A stretch of DNA of 64,000 nucleotides from Bacillota bacterium (GTDB lineage: Bacteria; Bacillota; Clostridia; Acetivibrionales; DSM-1351), in assembly GCA_023400235.1 (NCBI GenBank), contig JAEXFI010000014.1:1-64000 (forward strand), given 5' to 3'. The notes under the pieces were generated by a model. That model had not been told where the DNA came from. It did no database searches and worked only from the letters and a program-made list of their open reading frames with translations. Shown here one piece after another: positions 16,627 through 24,947 of this stretch; position 1 is the first letter of the stretch, and each line of letters begins with the position of its first letter. A program made the position numbers and the translations under genes.

Positions 16627-16714
16627 AAAGTCAATTACTATCAGCAGAAAACCGATAGTTTGGTTTTGAGGCTAAAACACATATTCGCCTGAGGTTTCAA
16701 CCGTAATTGACTTT
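16627..16714 (-). other. Possible RNA junction in the binding-protein 3' UTR
   Basis: Perfect 12-base outer arms, AAAGTCAATTAC (16627-16638) and GTAATTGACTTT (16703-16714), enclose a CTATC/GATAG hairpin and a third GC-rich paired segment. This would give a three-way-junction-like fold starting 10 bases after the binding-protein stop and immediately followed by the strong hairpin at 16579-16625. Confidence 0.45.
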
Positions 16715-16723
16715 ATGAAATTA

Positions 16724-18127
16724 TTACTTAGCTGCAGCGATATCTTCTCTTAATGTCGCCATTGCTTTTTCAATCTTTTCACTCCACTGATCCACGGTAC
16801 TCTGCTTGTTGGAAACTGCAGTCAAAGGATTCCATATGGCATCACCAGGTTTTACTGATGATGCGGCAACAGCAGCCCAGCTCATCATAACAGGTTTTAC
16901 ACCTTGATCATAGGTCTTAAAGGCCTCATATATTGAAGAGTCTACATATGGCTTTGCAAATTCAACAGCACCTTTTATACAGGTTACAGCCTGTGTTTTT
17001 TCAGAATTTAATTTAGCACTGGCTTCAGTATACTGGTATCTTAAAAATTCTTTTGCAAGCTCAGGATTTTTGCCCTTTGCAGGTATGACATAATATGATG
17101 TACCTGCCTGAGCATATTGCTGATCTCCGGCATTAAATACAGGCGGTGCTATAAATCCGAAAGAGAAGCCTTCTGTAGGAATAACATCTTTCATTTCGGC
17201 AGCAAACCAGGTTCCATTTGGACAGAACAGAGCATTACCCTTTAAAAACTCTGTCTGTGCCTGAGTATGGTTCATACCTGTAGTTCCTTTTAAAATATAT
17301 CCTTTTTGTGCCATCTCATAGTAAATGCTCATGGCTTTTTTTACTTTTTCATCTTTCCACGCGCCCTCAGCATAGGTTTGTATCTTTTTAAGAGCATCTG
17401 TGCCGGCTATACTTGCGATAGACGGAATTAAAACCATTTCATTATAGCTTGGATAAATACCCTGATAGGTAAATAATGCCTTACCTTCTGCTTTGGCCTT
17501 CTCACCTAAAGCCATAAATTCATCCCAGGTTTTAGGTGCAGTCCATCCCTTGCTTTCAAAGTATGTCTTGTTATACCATAAACCCATGATGGCTTCATCA
17601 CTCGGGCCATAGAATATCTTGCCGTCTCCCATAGGCTTGCACACATCCAGAAATCCGTCGGCAATGACATCCTTCAATGGTACATCCTTGTCGAGAGCTT
17701 TGCCTTCAAATACATCAGTCAGGTCCATAAGTGCACCATCAGAAGCATATGAGGAAACATCAGTAGTATAATAGAAATCGGGAGGATTTCCGGCAAGGAA
17801 CAGAGGCTTAACGGTATCAGCAATTTTAGGACTGCTGGTAATATTAACCTTTACTCCTGGATAATCCTTTTCAAAGCTTGCTGCTACCGCATCCCAGTAT
17901 GCCCTTCCGAATCCGGCCTCAACCACGGCAATATTCAGGTTTTTGTTGGTAAACTCTTTCTTTCCATCACTGGTAGTTGTAGCTTCTGCCTGCGTTGGCT
18001 TCTGGGTGGATTCCACCACTGCAGAATTCTCCCCTTCCTTTGATGCTGATGTTCCACATCCTGTCAAAATTAAACCTGTTAACATAAATACACATACTGC
18101 CAAACAAATCAGTCTTTTCATTTTCAT
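16724..18127 (-). CDS. Sugar ABC transporter substrate-binding lipoprotein (CUT1, 467 aa)
   Basis: The N-terminus has a lipoprotein signal with lipobox LILTGCG, then a Ser/Thr/Glu-rich linker. The mature part has the family-1 solute-binding pattern (NLNIAVVEAGFGRAYWDAVAASFEKDYPGVKVNI, WYNKTYFESKGWTAPKTWDEFMALGEKAKAEGK). It captures the glycan at the cell surface for the two permeases downstream. The ~240-nt 3' region is highly structured. Specificity is unknown, but NanE and a ROK kinase upstream suggest an amino-sugar oligosaccharide. Confidence 0.92.
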   Translation of the reverse strand: MKMKRLICLAVCVFMLTGLILTGCGTSASKEGENSAVVESTQKPTQAEATTTSDGKKEFTNKNLNIAVVEAGFGRAYWDAVAASFEKDYPGVKVNITSSPKIADTVKPLFLAGNPPDFYYTTDVSSYASDGALMDLTDVFEGKALDKDVPLKDVIADGFLDVCKPMGDGKIFYGPSDEAIMGLWYNKTYFESKGWTAPKTWDEFMALGEKAKAEGKALFTYQGIYPSYNEMVLIPSIASIAGTDALKKIQTYAEGAWKDEKVKKAMSIYYEMAQKGYILKGTTGMNHTQAQTEFLKGNALFCPNGTWFAAEMKDVIPTEGFSFGFIAPPVFNAGDQQYAQAGTSYYVIPAKGKNPELAKEFLRYQYTEASAKLNSEKTQAVTCIKGAVEFAKPYVDSSIYEAFKTYDQGVKPVMMSWAAVAASSVKPGDAIWNPLTAVSNKQSTVDQWSEKIEKAMATLREDIAAAK

Positions 18128-18180
18128 ATCCTCCTAATTTATATTGAACTAAGCATGCTTCCGCACACCGTCACTTGCCC

Positions 18181-18217
18181 AAAGACAGCGAATATTCACT
18201 GTTATAAAACAGTCTTT
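18181..18217 (-). other. Hairpin in the NanE to binding-protein gap
   Basis: AAAGAC (18181-18186) and GTCTTT (18212-18217) bracket an alternative ACTGTT...AACAGT stem. It lies in the 203-nt gap in front of the binding-protein gene, where an mRNA processing site or weak terminator would separate its expression from nanE. No clear promoter is seen here. Confidence 0.35.
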
Positions 18218-18330
18218 ATTTTTTTGTTCTTTTGAATGAATTGAAAAGTCAGAATACTTTTTGTAGATAATTTTACCAATATCCATTTAATGTGAATTTA
18301 TTATGTTAATAACTAATGCTGCGAAATGAA

Positions 18331-19026
18331 TCAGGTTAAAGCCTTACTTATTGTTTCTACAAATCTTTGTGTTATTAATTGAGGTCTTGTAATCGCTCCA
18401 CCTACAACCACTGCATATGCTCCAGCCTCCAGGCAGGCTAGTGCTTGATTCGGAGTCTGAATATTCCCCTCTGCAATAACAGGAATATCAAGCTTGTCAA
18501 CCAGCATTTTTATAAGCTCCAGATCTGGTTTTTCTCTGTCTGCCGTGTACGGGGTGTAGCTGGACAAGGTAGTAGAAATGACATCGGCGCCAGAATTATA
18601 AGCAGCTACTCCTTCTTCGTAGTTTGATATGTCAGCCATTATGGGAATGTCACATCTGCTTTTGATAGCTGATATAAACTGCTCAGGTTTTTCAAATTCC
18701 GGCCGCGGCCTTGCAGTTGCATCTATGGCTATTATATCAGGCTCAGCCTCAATCAGCCTTTCGACTTCCTGCATGGTAGGAGTAATATAAACCTCATAGC
18801 CGGGATAATTGGCTTTGATAATTCCGATTACAGGCAAATGGCAGACCTTCTTAATGTTGCTGATGTCATCTACTCCATTTGCTCTTAATCCTACGGCACC
18901 TCCGCTTTTTGCAGCCAAGGCCATCTTTGGCATTATGCCCGAACCAAACAACGGTTCATCTTCCAGGGCCTGACAAGATACAATCAAACCCCTTCTAAAC
19001 ATCATATCCTTCCTCAGAACTCCCAT
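18331..19026 (-). CDS. nanE: N-acetylmannosamine-6-phosphate 2-epimerase
   Basis: A NanE-family TIM barrel of the usual ~230 residues. It has GLIVSCQALEDEPLFG, MALAAKSGGAVGLRANG, PVIGIIKANYPG, IIAIDATARPRP, PIMADISNYEEG and PVIAEGNIQTPNQALACLEAGAYAVVVGGAITRP. It converts ManNAc-6-P to GlcNAc-6-P in the cytosol. The ATG at 19026 has GGAGAG 8 bases upstream. It leads the binding-protein/permease unit. No N-acetylneuraminate lyase gene is in the locus, so ManNAc probably comes directly from a glycan rather than from sialic acid. Confidence 0.93.
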   Translation of the reverse strand: MGVLRKDMMFRRGLIVSCQALEDEPLFGSGIMPKMALAAKSGGAVGLRANGVDDISNIKKVCHLPVIGIIKANYPGYEVYITPTMQEVERLIEAEPDIIAIDATARPRPEFEKPEQFISAIKSRCDIPIMADISNYEEGVAAYNSGADVISTTLSSYTPYTADREKPDLELIKMLVDKLDIPVIAEGNIQTPNQALACLEAGAYAVVVGGAITRPQLITQRFVETISKALT

Positions 19027-19073
19027 TTTTGTTCTCTCCAGTATTATAGTTATGTCTTATTTACTATAAACAC

Positions 19074-19102
19074 ATTATAAAGTATTATTTCTCCAAAATC
19101 AA
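19074..19102 (-). promoter_or_regulatory. Promoter of nanE and the transport genes
   Basis: On the minus strand TTGATT (19102-19097), 17 bases, TATAAT (19079-19074), about 50 bases before the nanE start. This gives the transport and catabolic half of the locus its own promoter. Confidence 0.6.
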
Positions 19103-19111
19103 TATTTTTTT

Positions 19112-19126
19112 TGAAATATTTTTTCA
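19112..19126. promoter_or_regulatory. RpiR-type operator candidate upstream of nanE
   Basis: TGAAATATTTTTTCA, with TGAAA/TTTCA arms, sits 10 bases upstream of the -35 element. TGAAA-N5-TTTCA dyads are typical of RpiR/MurR/NanR family operators, and an RpiR gene is three genes upstream. Binding is inferred. Confidence 0.5.
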
Positions 19127-19164
19127 TAATTGTCTACAGTTTGACAAATGGCTTTCTGAACCCC

Positions 19165-21447
19165 TCATTTGACTGGTCTTATAAATGCCTTTTCACCTTT
19201 ACTCAGGTATATCTTTATATATTTCGTGTCCTTACAATTCATATTTGTAATTTGTCCCTGCTTTTCAATACTTACCTTGTGCAGGTCAAAGGAATTATCT
19301 ATTAAAAATTCTCCTTCCCGTGTTGCTTCCAACTCTATTTCAACTATACCTTGCTCCCTCATTTCAGCCGAAACCAGAATGCCGTTCCATCCTCTGAATT
19401 TTCTGAAACTGACACCAAGCTGCCTCCATTGTTCAGGTATGGCGTGAAAAATCTTAAGGCTATGACCGTCATTTTGCAGGAGCATTTCTTGAAGAGCATC
19501 AGCCGCGCACATGTTAGTTTCTAGTGTGAAGGGTCTGTAATGCCACCAGGATACTCCTCTTTTTTTGTAATCCCCATTCAGATTGAAGCCATTTGCTGAA
19601 CAAAAATTCTCCCAGAAAAGCTTAAGCTGATATGCCGCTCCTTCACCATTTCCCTGCATCGCATAAAATTCAGCCATCCAGGTAAATCCAAAGCCTACCC
19701 ATAAACCCGAACCCAACATTTCCAGTCTTGCTACAGAGGCATCAATAACAGCACGGTCTCTCTCGCAGCCATAATCAAGTACTTTAAGGGGATATATGGC
19801 TATAGCATGAGAATGGTGCCGATGACTTTCCTCCAGTGTTTCATCCCGGCAAAGCATCAGCTCATTGCTTTTATTTACAGCCAGCTGATGTAATTTATCA
19901 AGCTTGCTGCTCCAATATGGCGCCTTGCCGTTGTTTAATGCATCTGCCATAGCTGAGAGAGTAATAAACAAATATCGCAGCAGTGCCAGGTCGTAATTGC
20001 TGTTAGGTGTAAGCCATGCCCCCGGTAAATCATCATGTATTTCAGGCGAGCTGGATAAGGGCAGCAGCAGCTTTCCCTGCTCATCCGGAAACAGCCATCT
20101 TAAGGCGCAGGCAGCGGTTTCTTCAAAATATGTATATGCCTTATCCTTTAGAAACTCCATATCCCCGGTGTAACGCCAATACATTTCAAAGGACATGCAG
20201 AGCCATATCTGGTTCGTTATATTATAGGAGTACATGGCCCAACCACCTAGAGCCTTGCCGTCTATACTCATTGTAGAAGGCAGGCACAGCCCCGGTGCAT
20301 CAAAAAACTCAGCTGCAAACCTTTTGGCGGCAGGTCTCAGCTTCCAAAGAAAATCTATAAAGCATTCTCCCTCTTCAAGATGATTTGCTTTGAGATAATG
20401 CATATATGAGAACTGAGTATTTAAATCGTTGTGGTAATCCCCTTTCCAGGGCGGCAGTTCTCCGTTGTCTGCTGTCCACACTCCTTGCAGCGGCATTGGC
20501 GGACAATTCTTTCTTGAACAGGCACCCAAAAAATAATTGGTAAGATACCAATGCTTTTCAAATTCTTTATCAGGAAGTCTGACGGAGCTTTTATTCCAAA
20601 ACTCCTCCCACCACAGCCTATGTTCAATAACGCTCTTGTCATAGCCCTTGGTGAGCTGTTCAGTTACTTTATCCATAGCTTTTTCAAACCAGTTGTCGCC
20701 ATCCATGCTTGACGCCACAGTATAAACCGCTTCGAGAGTTCCGTTCTTTTTTGCAATAGCAAGCAGTATTCCATATTCCATTCCTTCAGCAGTCTTTTGG
20801 ACAAACCAGGCTGCAGCATCCGTCTGTCCTGTTCTGGGTGAGGGATAGCCAAGCTGCCTTAAGGAGCCGTTGGAAATATTCGCCTTATGATCTGCATATA
20901 TGTCAGCCTCCGGGCTTTCAATTCCAAAATCCGGATTTGAAAGAATCAGCCTGGGTAAAGCAGCTGTTCCTGAAATTTTAATAAAACCTGAATTTTCCGT
21001 GGCATGAACAAAACACTCAACCATAGCTGAGTCCTGGCCAAATGACAGCATAATCCGCGCCTCTCCCCGAGATAAATCAAGCATTGATTCCATCTTATGT
21101 GCTTCTGCTCCAAAATCGGCAAATATTTTACCGGCAGGGATTTTAGTAGGTGTGACGGCGGAAAAAGGTGCCTCAAAGCAATTTTTAATTTTATCCTGCT
21201 CATTATTTTTCACATATTCTATAAGTTTTTCATATTTAAAGTCATCAGCTAAAATCTCCTTTGAGGCTCTGGTATCCCACAGGTCTCCACGGTCCAAGCT
21301 GAATCTTAAGAGACAACCGTTTCCCCAAACAAGGCATCCCGTCAAGCCGTTCCCAAGAGGTATCGCTTCATCCCAGCTGTTAATTTTTTCTGAGTAATAC
21401 AGATTGCAATAGTCCTTCGGTAAATAATCATGCTTCATATGCTCCAT
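19165..21447 (-). CDS. GH95-like glycoside hydrolase (760 aa)
   Basis: The N-terminus carries the GH95 hallmark NSWDEAIPLGNGLTGCLVWGNG and RFSLDRGDLWDTR. The middle is an alpha/alpha barrel with CPPMPLQGVWTADNGELPPWKGDYHNDLNTQFSYM and a C-terminal beta domain. Family 95 enzymes are inverting exo-alpha-L-fucosidases or alpha-galactosidases. There is no signal peptide, so it acts on imported sugar. The ATG at 21447 has AAGGAG 5 bases upstream, and the ribosome site with its ATG is duplicated just before it. It lies between the RpiR and nanE genes. Confidence 0.7.
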   Translation of the reverse strand: MEHMKHDYLPKDYCNLYYSEKINSWDEAIPLGNGLTGCLVWGNGCLLRFSLDRGDLWDTRASKEILADDFKYEKLIEYVKNNEQDKIKNCFEAPFSAVTPTKIPAGKIFADFGAEAHKMESMLDLSRGEARIMLSFGQDSAMVECFVHATENSGFIKISGTAALPRLILSNPDFGIESPEADIYADHKANISNGSLRQLGYPSPRTGQTDAAAWFVQKTAEGMEYGILLAIAKKNGTLEAVYTVASSMDGDNWFEKAMDKVTEQLTKGYDKSVIEHRLWWEEFWNKSSVRLPDKEFEKHWYLTNYFLGACSRKNCPPMPLQGVWTADNGELPPWKGDYHNDLNTQFSYMHYLKANHLEEGECFIDFLWKLRPAAKRFAAEFFDAPGLCLPSTMSIDGKALGGWAMYSYNITNQIWLCMSFEMYWRYTGDMEFLKDKAYTYFEETAACALRWLFPDEQGKLLLPLSSSPEIHDDLPGAWLTPNSNYDLALLRYLFITLSAMADALNNGKAPYWSSKLDKLHQLAVNKSNELMLCRDETLEESHRHHSHAIAIYPLKVLDYGCERDRAVIDASVARLEMLGSGLWVGFGFTWMAEFYAMQGNGEGAAYQLKLFWENFCSANGFNLNGDYKKRGVSWWHYRPFTLETNMCAADALQEMLLQNDGHSLKIFHAIPEQWRQLGVSFRKFRGWNGILVSAEMREQGIVEIELEATREGEFLIDNSFDLHKVSIEKQGQITNMNCKDTKYIKIYLSKGEKAFIRPVK

Positions 21448-21482
21448 TGTTTCTCCTTTTGCTCATTGCTTCTCCTTTTGCT
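21445..21482 (-). repeat. Tandem 19-bp duplication of ribosome site and ATG
   Basis: Two 19-bp units (21445-21463 and 21464-21482) differ at one base. In mRNA sense each is AGCAAAAGGAGAA(G/A)CAATG, so an AAGGAG ribosome site and an ATG occur twice in a row in front of the GH95-like gene. The upstream ATGs open only very short frames. Confidence 0.85.
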
Positions 21483-21487
21483 CATAG

Positions 21488-22357
21488 CTACTGCAATCTT
21501 TCAGATATGGCTTTTGATGTTATTTCCTTCTTACTTAGAGCAGCCTCCTTCATGCACTTGAAGACCGCATTATATAGAACATCGATAACTATGAGCTGTG
21601 AAATCTTTGACGGAAACAAGCCTCCCTCCAGAGGTCCTTCCTTTGAACCATGGAGCAATACAATATCCGATATCCTGGTTATTGGTGATTTGGCATGATG
21701 GGTTATGGAAATTATTTTAGCTCCTGCATTTTTTGCTGTTTGCAGTACCTCAAAGGTATCCTTTGTGCTTCCTGAAAAGGAAATACCTATGGCAACATCT
21801 GCCGGGGTAAGTAAAGAGGCCTGCATCAGCTGAATGTGATAATCTGAATAAGTAGCAATGTCATAGCCAATCCTCAAAAACTTATATGCCGCATCCAGTG
21901 CCGTTGTCTGAGAAGAACCGGCACCAAAGAAACTGATCTTTCTTGAGTTGACAAGCAAATCAACTGCCTTCTCCATCTCCTTCAGGTTTAGAAGGGACAA
22001 GGTTTCATTAATTGCAAAAATATTGCTGTTGGCGGTTTTCCTGGCTATGTTCTCCAAGGAGTCATCAAAGGTTATTTCATTATCCTTCATATCAATGACT
22101 TCTGCACCCGAGTTAGCTATCTCCTTAGCTAGGTCCAGCTTAAAGGACTGATAACTCTTATAGCCTATTTTTCTGCAAAACCTGAGAACTGTGGCATCAC
22201 CCACATTGCTAATATCCGCGAAGTCTGTAATCGTACTGTATATTACCTTCTCATTATCATTTAGAATAGCATCTGCCACTTTTTGCTCCGACTTTGTAAG
22301 TGAATTGTATATGCTCCTGATATAAACTAAAATTTCGTTAGCTTTATTATGCATCAA
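21488..22357 (-). CDS. RpiR family transcriptional regulator (289 aa)
   Basis: An N-terminal HTH_6 domain (LTKSEQKVADAILNDNEKVIYSTITDFADISNVGDATVLRFCRKIGYKSYQSFKL) is followed by a SIS sugar-phosphate-binding domain (KISFFGAGSSQTTALDAAYKFLRIG, SGSTKDTFEVLQTAKNAGAKIISIT). In clostridia and staphylococci, NanR-type RpiR proteins sense ManNAc-6-P, the NanE substrate, which suits this operon. It overlaps the ROK kinase gene by 4 bases (ATGA) and probably binds the TGAAA...TTTCA sites at 19112 and near 23378. Confidence 0.92.
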   Translation of the reverse strand: MMHNKANEILVYIRSIYNSLTKSEQKVADAILNDNEKVIYSTITDFADISNVGDATVLRFCRKIGYKSYQSFKLDLAKEIANSGAEVIDMKDNEITFDDSLENIARKTANSNIFAINETLSLLNLKEMEKAVDLLVNSRKISFFGAGSSQTTALDAAYKFLRIGYDIATYSDYHIQLMQASLLTPADVAIGISFSGSTKDTFEVLQTAKNAGAKIISITHHAKSPITRISDIVLLHGSKEGPLEGGLFPSKISQLIVIDVLYNAVFKCMKEAALSKKEITSKAISERLQ

Positions 22358-23295
22358 TTTTCAACCTCCTTATGATTGTTTTTAAATATATACGTGCTTA
22401 TTCCCAGCAATGCGGCACTATTGCCAGCCAGTGCAGGTAAGACCTTCAAATTTTTACTGTATACCGGCATAACCTTGCTATTTACATTTCCAATCACCTT
22501 ATCCATTAAAAATCTGCTTTCGCTGACTGCACCTCCAATGACAATGGCATTGGGGTTTAACACATTGACAAGACTCGTTATACCATCAGCTATATATTCA
22601 ACATACTGATCAATAATAATCTGTAATTTACGGTCCAGAGGATATCTGTCAAAAAGCCACTCCACGCCAGTATCCTCTGGCAGATAATCCTTGCCCAGTT
22701 CTTCTGAAACAGTTCTTTTAAGTCCTGTTACAGAAGCATATTGTTCAAAACAGCCCCTATTGCCGCAATTGCATTTTCTCCCTCCTGCTTTAATAACCAT
22801 GTGTCCAACCTCACCGGCGATACCGTCGGCACCTCTCAGCAGCCTTCCTTCAGAAACAACTGCACCTCCTATTCCGGTGCCAATTGCCAGACATAAAAAA
22901 TTTGTGAAATTACTGCCATTGCCAAAATACATTTCACCTAATGCGGCACATTTAACATCATTATCCACGTGACATTTTATCCGGTATCTGTTCTCTAAAA
23001 TTTCCTTCACTTTTGTTCCGGCCCACCCCGGGATATTATCTGTAGCCGACAAAACTGTCCCTTTCTCATAGCTGACCTGCCCTGCACTGGATATTCCTAT
23101 TCCAATGATATTTTCGCCGTCTGAACAAGCCAAAAGCCGGTCTATAATGCTAAATAGCTGGTGCAATACCGACTCCTGCCCTCCCTTACTTGTTCTCTCC
23201 CTGTTCAAGCCATGTATATTTCCATGCTTATCTACCAGGGCATACTTTATAAAGGTACCTCCAATATCCAAACATATTGCGTTGTCCATACCCAA
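22354..23295 (-). CDS. ROK family sugar kinase (313 aa), NanK-like candidate
   Basis: A complete ROK protein: phosphate-binding CLDIGGTFIKYALVD at the N-terminus, DNDVKCAALGE with the catalytic Asp, IGTGIGGAVV, and the zinc-binding CNCGNRGCFEQYAS. ROK kinases phosphorylate glucose, GlcNAc or ManNAc; the neighbouring nanE makes ManNAc the best guess. The start is either TTG at 23295 (GAGGTGA 5 bases before) or ATG at 23289. It is the first gene of the ROK-RpiR-GH95 unit. Confidence 0.9.
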   Translation of the reverse strand: MGMDNAICLDIGGTFIKYALVDKHGNIHGLNRERTSKGGQESVLHQLFSIIDRLLACSDGENIIGIGISSAGQVSYEKGTVLSATDNIPGWAGTKVKEILENRYRIKCHVDNDVKCAALGEMYFGNGSNFTNFLCLAIGTGIGGAVVSEGRLLRGADGIAGEVGHMVIKAGGRKCNCGNRGCFEQYASVTGLKRTVSEELGKDYLPEDTGVEWLFDRYPLDRKLQIIIDQYVEYIADGITSLVNVLNPNAIVIGGAVSESRFLMDKVIGNVNSKVMPVYSKNLKVLPALAGNSAALLGISTYIFKNNHKEVEN

Positions 23296-23377
23296 TTAAT
23301 TCACCTCAATTTTTATTCTTTATATTGGATGTTCAAGTATTCGACATTGCACTGAAAAATTCCTCCTATTATTCTAT

Positions 23378-23427
23378 TGAAAATAATTTTTTTTTCCAAA
23401 TTAATAATATATACATTTTATTGTCAA
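23378..23427 (-). promoter_or_regulatory. Promoter and possible RpiR site of the ROK operon
   Basis: On the minus strand TTGACA (23427-23422) is followed by AT-rich -10-like sequence. Just downstream at 23397-23378 lies a TGAAAATAA...TTTTCC-type dyad resembling the nanE operator. An AGGAGG with a ten-codon micro-frame follows before the ROK start. Confidence 0.45.
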
Positions 23428-23579
23428 AAAAGGCTAAGTAAAAAATTGATTTCACTTAACCTTCTATTATTAAATAATTTCATTTGTAAATGGTTGGATT
23501 ATTATATATAATATATCCTGTCAGAACGTGACAAAGATTTAAGAGTGTTATATAAGATGCTTTCAGGATGGTACATAGT

Positions 23580-23963
23580 ATGGAAACTATTGAAAAGGGG
23601 AAAAAATTAGTTACCAGCATTATTATTTTAATACTGCTAATTGATATATTTACTATTGCTATAACTTCATCAATAAACGCTGTAAACGGTATGATGAGTG
23701 ATGCCACTTATAAAATCATACAGGGAATATTCCGGCTTGTGCTGGAAGGTCTGATTTTGTTCTTCCTCTACAAGGGACATAAATGGGCAAAATGGCTTAT
23801 GAGCATATTACTTTTTATAGGTGGTTTATTTTCAATCATCACATTTATAACAAGCTTTAGCATTATTATATTGTCAATGGGTTTGGTATATATAGTTTCC
23901 GGCATAAATCTGACTTCTTCAAAATCTGTGAAGCTGTTTCTGGAGTATCAGAAAAATGGATGA
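23580..23963 (+). CDS. Small four-helix membrane protein of unknown function
   Basis: After a short charged start (METIEKGKK) come about four hydrophobic segments (TSIIILILLIDIFTIAI, IFRLVLEGLILFFLYKG, WLMSILLFIGGLFSIITFI, FSIIILSMGLVYIVSG). I do not recognise a family. An upstream in-frame ATG at 23568 is possible; the AGGATGG before 23580 is the better ribosome site. It stands alone between oppositely oriented or unrelated units. Confidence 0.6.
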   Translation: METIEKGKKLVTSIIILILLIDIFTIAITSSINAVNGMMSDATYKIIQGIFRLVLEGLILFFLYKGHKWAKWLMSILLFIGGLFSIITFITSFSIIILSMGLVYIVSGINLTSSKSVKLFLEYQKNG

Positions 23964-24010
23964 ATATTGCTATTATTTGAATATATAGTAATAAGGAGGG
24001 GTTCTGTAAA

Positions 24011-24031
24011 ATGATGATTACCATTAATTAA
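24011..24031 (+). CDS. Six-codon micro-frame behind a strong ribosome site
   Basis: AAGGAGG lies 11 bases before ATGATGATTACCATTAATTAA. A six-residue frame is too short to judge as a gene. The good ribosome site at the head of a 240-base gene-free stretch ending in a terminator makes it worth noting as a leader-peptide candidate. Confidence 0.2.
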   Translation: MMITIN

Positions 24032-24213
24032 TACGCTTTAACAGTTAAAAGTCCAGAAGAAGCCTGTTTTATAAGCTTTAAAGCAGGTCTTGTTTGTCTT
24101 ACTTTTGCTTGTAGTGATATTGGTTAAGGGATGTCTTTTACAGTATACTGTCTGGTTTCAGGTATACCGCTGCACAGGGTCTGTTTGTGCTTGCTCTATA
24201 AAACTGAACAGTA

Positions 24214-24254
24214 AAGCTGTATTGGCGTTTCATGCCAATAGCAGCTTTTTTTTT
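24214..24254 (+). terminator. Intrinsic terminator upstream of the CD3324-like gene
   Basis: AAGCTG-TATTGGC (24214-24226) pairs with GCCAATA-G-CAGCTT (24234-24247), followed by nine T. It would end an RNA beginning somewhere in 23990-24190, a region without a convincing gene. Confidence 0.75.
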
Positions 24255-24270
24255 GGAAAGGAGGAATATT

Positions 24271-24327
24271 ATGAAAAGTATTACTGATTTCTTGAACAAA
24301 ATGCTCCATGCAAAGTCTACTATATGA
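24271..24327 (+). CDS. 18-residue peptide overlapping a terminator
   Basis: AAAGGAGG is placed 7 bases before an ATG that opens MKSITDFLNKMLHAKSTI and stop. The last third of the frame is the left arm of the terminator at 24303-24358, so a translating ribosome would block that hairpin. This is the layout of an attenuator leader peptide. Alternatively it is a small amphipathic peptide in its own right. Confidence 0.4.
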   Translation: MKSITDFLNKMLHAKSTI

Positions 24328-24358
24328 ACCCTGGCGGTTAATTGCATGGAGCTTTTTT
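24303..24358 (+). terminator. Terminator / attenuator before the CD3324-like gene
   Basis: GCTCCATGCAA (24303-24313) and TTGCATGGAGC (24342-24352) are perfect 11-base arms followed by T6. It lies 100 bases before the start of the next gene on the same strand. Confidence 0.85.
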
Positions 24359-24458
24359 ACAATCGCCGGCTTTCATTCCTCAAGACTGACGGAAAAGAGT
24401 TCATAGAGCAGACTTTGCTCCCTTAAGATGAATAAATATTTTAAGGAGTGGAGTTGGA

Positions 24459-24725
24459 ATGAAATATATTAAGGCAGAGGTTGTTCTTCCTGAAGCTTTG
24501 CTGAAGGAAATACAAAAATATATACAAGGGGAATTGCTATATATCCCCAACCCCAAAGGTACACGCAAAAAATGGGGTGAATGCTCGGGTAGCAAGCTGT
24601 ATTTGAAGCAAAGGAATGATGCTATTCGCCATAGTTACAGCAAAGGCTGTTCCATGGAGCAGCTGTGTGAAAAGTTCAGTCTTTCCTTTGACAGTATCAA
24701 AAAAATTGTCTACTCAGCTAAATGA
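24459..24725 (+). CDS. CD3324-like small HTH protein (88 aa)
   Basis: It resembles the clostridial CD3324 family and Mor-like regulators. An N-terminal MKYIKAEVVLPEALLKEIQKYIQGELLYIPN is followed by KKWGE...G, RN and a C-terminal helix-turn-helix (YSKGCSMEQLCEKFSLSFDSIKKIV). It is probably a DNA-binding regulator of unknown target. The ribosome site is AAGGAGTGG. A clear paralogue lies at 45614-45913. Both are preceded by intrinsic terminators within about 110 bases. Confidence 0.7.
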   Translation: MKYIKAEVVLPEALLKEIQKYIQGELLYIPNPKGTRKKWGECSGSKLYLKQRNDAIRHSYSKGCSMEQLCEKFSLSFDSIKKIVYSAK

Positions 24726-24746
24726 TTGATAAAACCGAGTAATTTC

Positions 24747-24782
24747 AAAACCCTGTCGGGCCTTTCAGCCTGATAGGGTTTT
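24747..24782 (+). terminator. Terminator of the CD3324-like gene
   Basis: AAAACCCTGTCGGGC (24747-24761) pairs with GCCTGATAGGGTTTT (24768-24782) with two G-T wobbles. It lies 22 bases after the stop codon. Confidence 0.8.
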
Positions 24783-24947
24783 GTGCATAGAACAGTTAAT
24801 AGCTATTCTATATATATCCTCCCAAAGCCCTTTCACCTATAATTATTCATATACACTGCTCTTGGGGGGAAGGACACCGAAAACGGAGCCACACCCCCAA
24901 CAGCCTATACAATATTGAACTAAATAATAGCCAAGTGGAGGTACACT

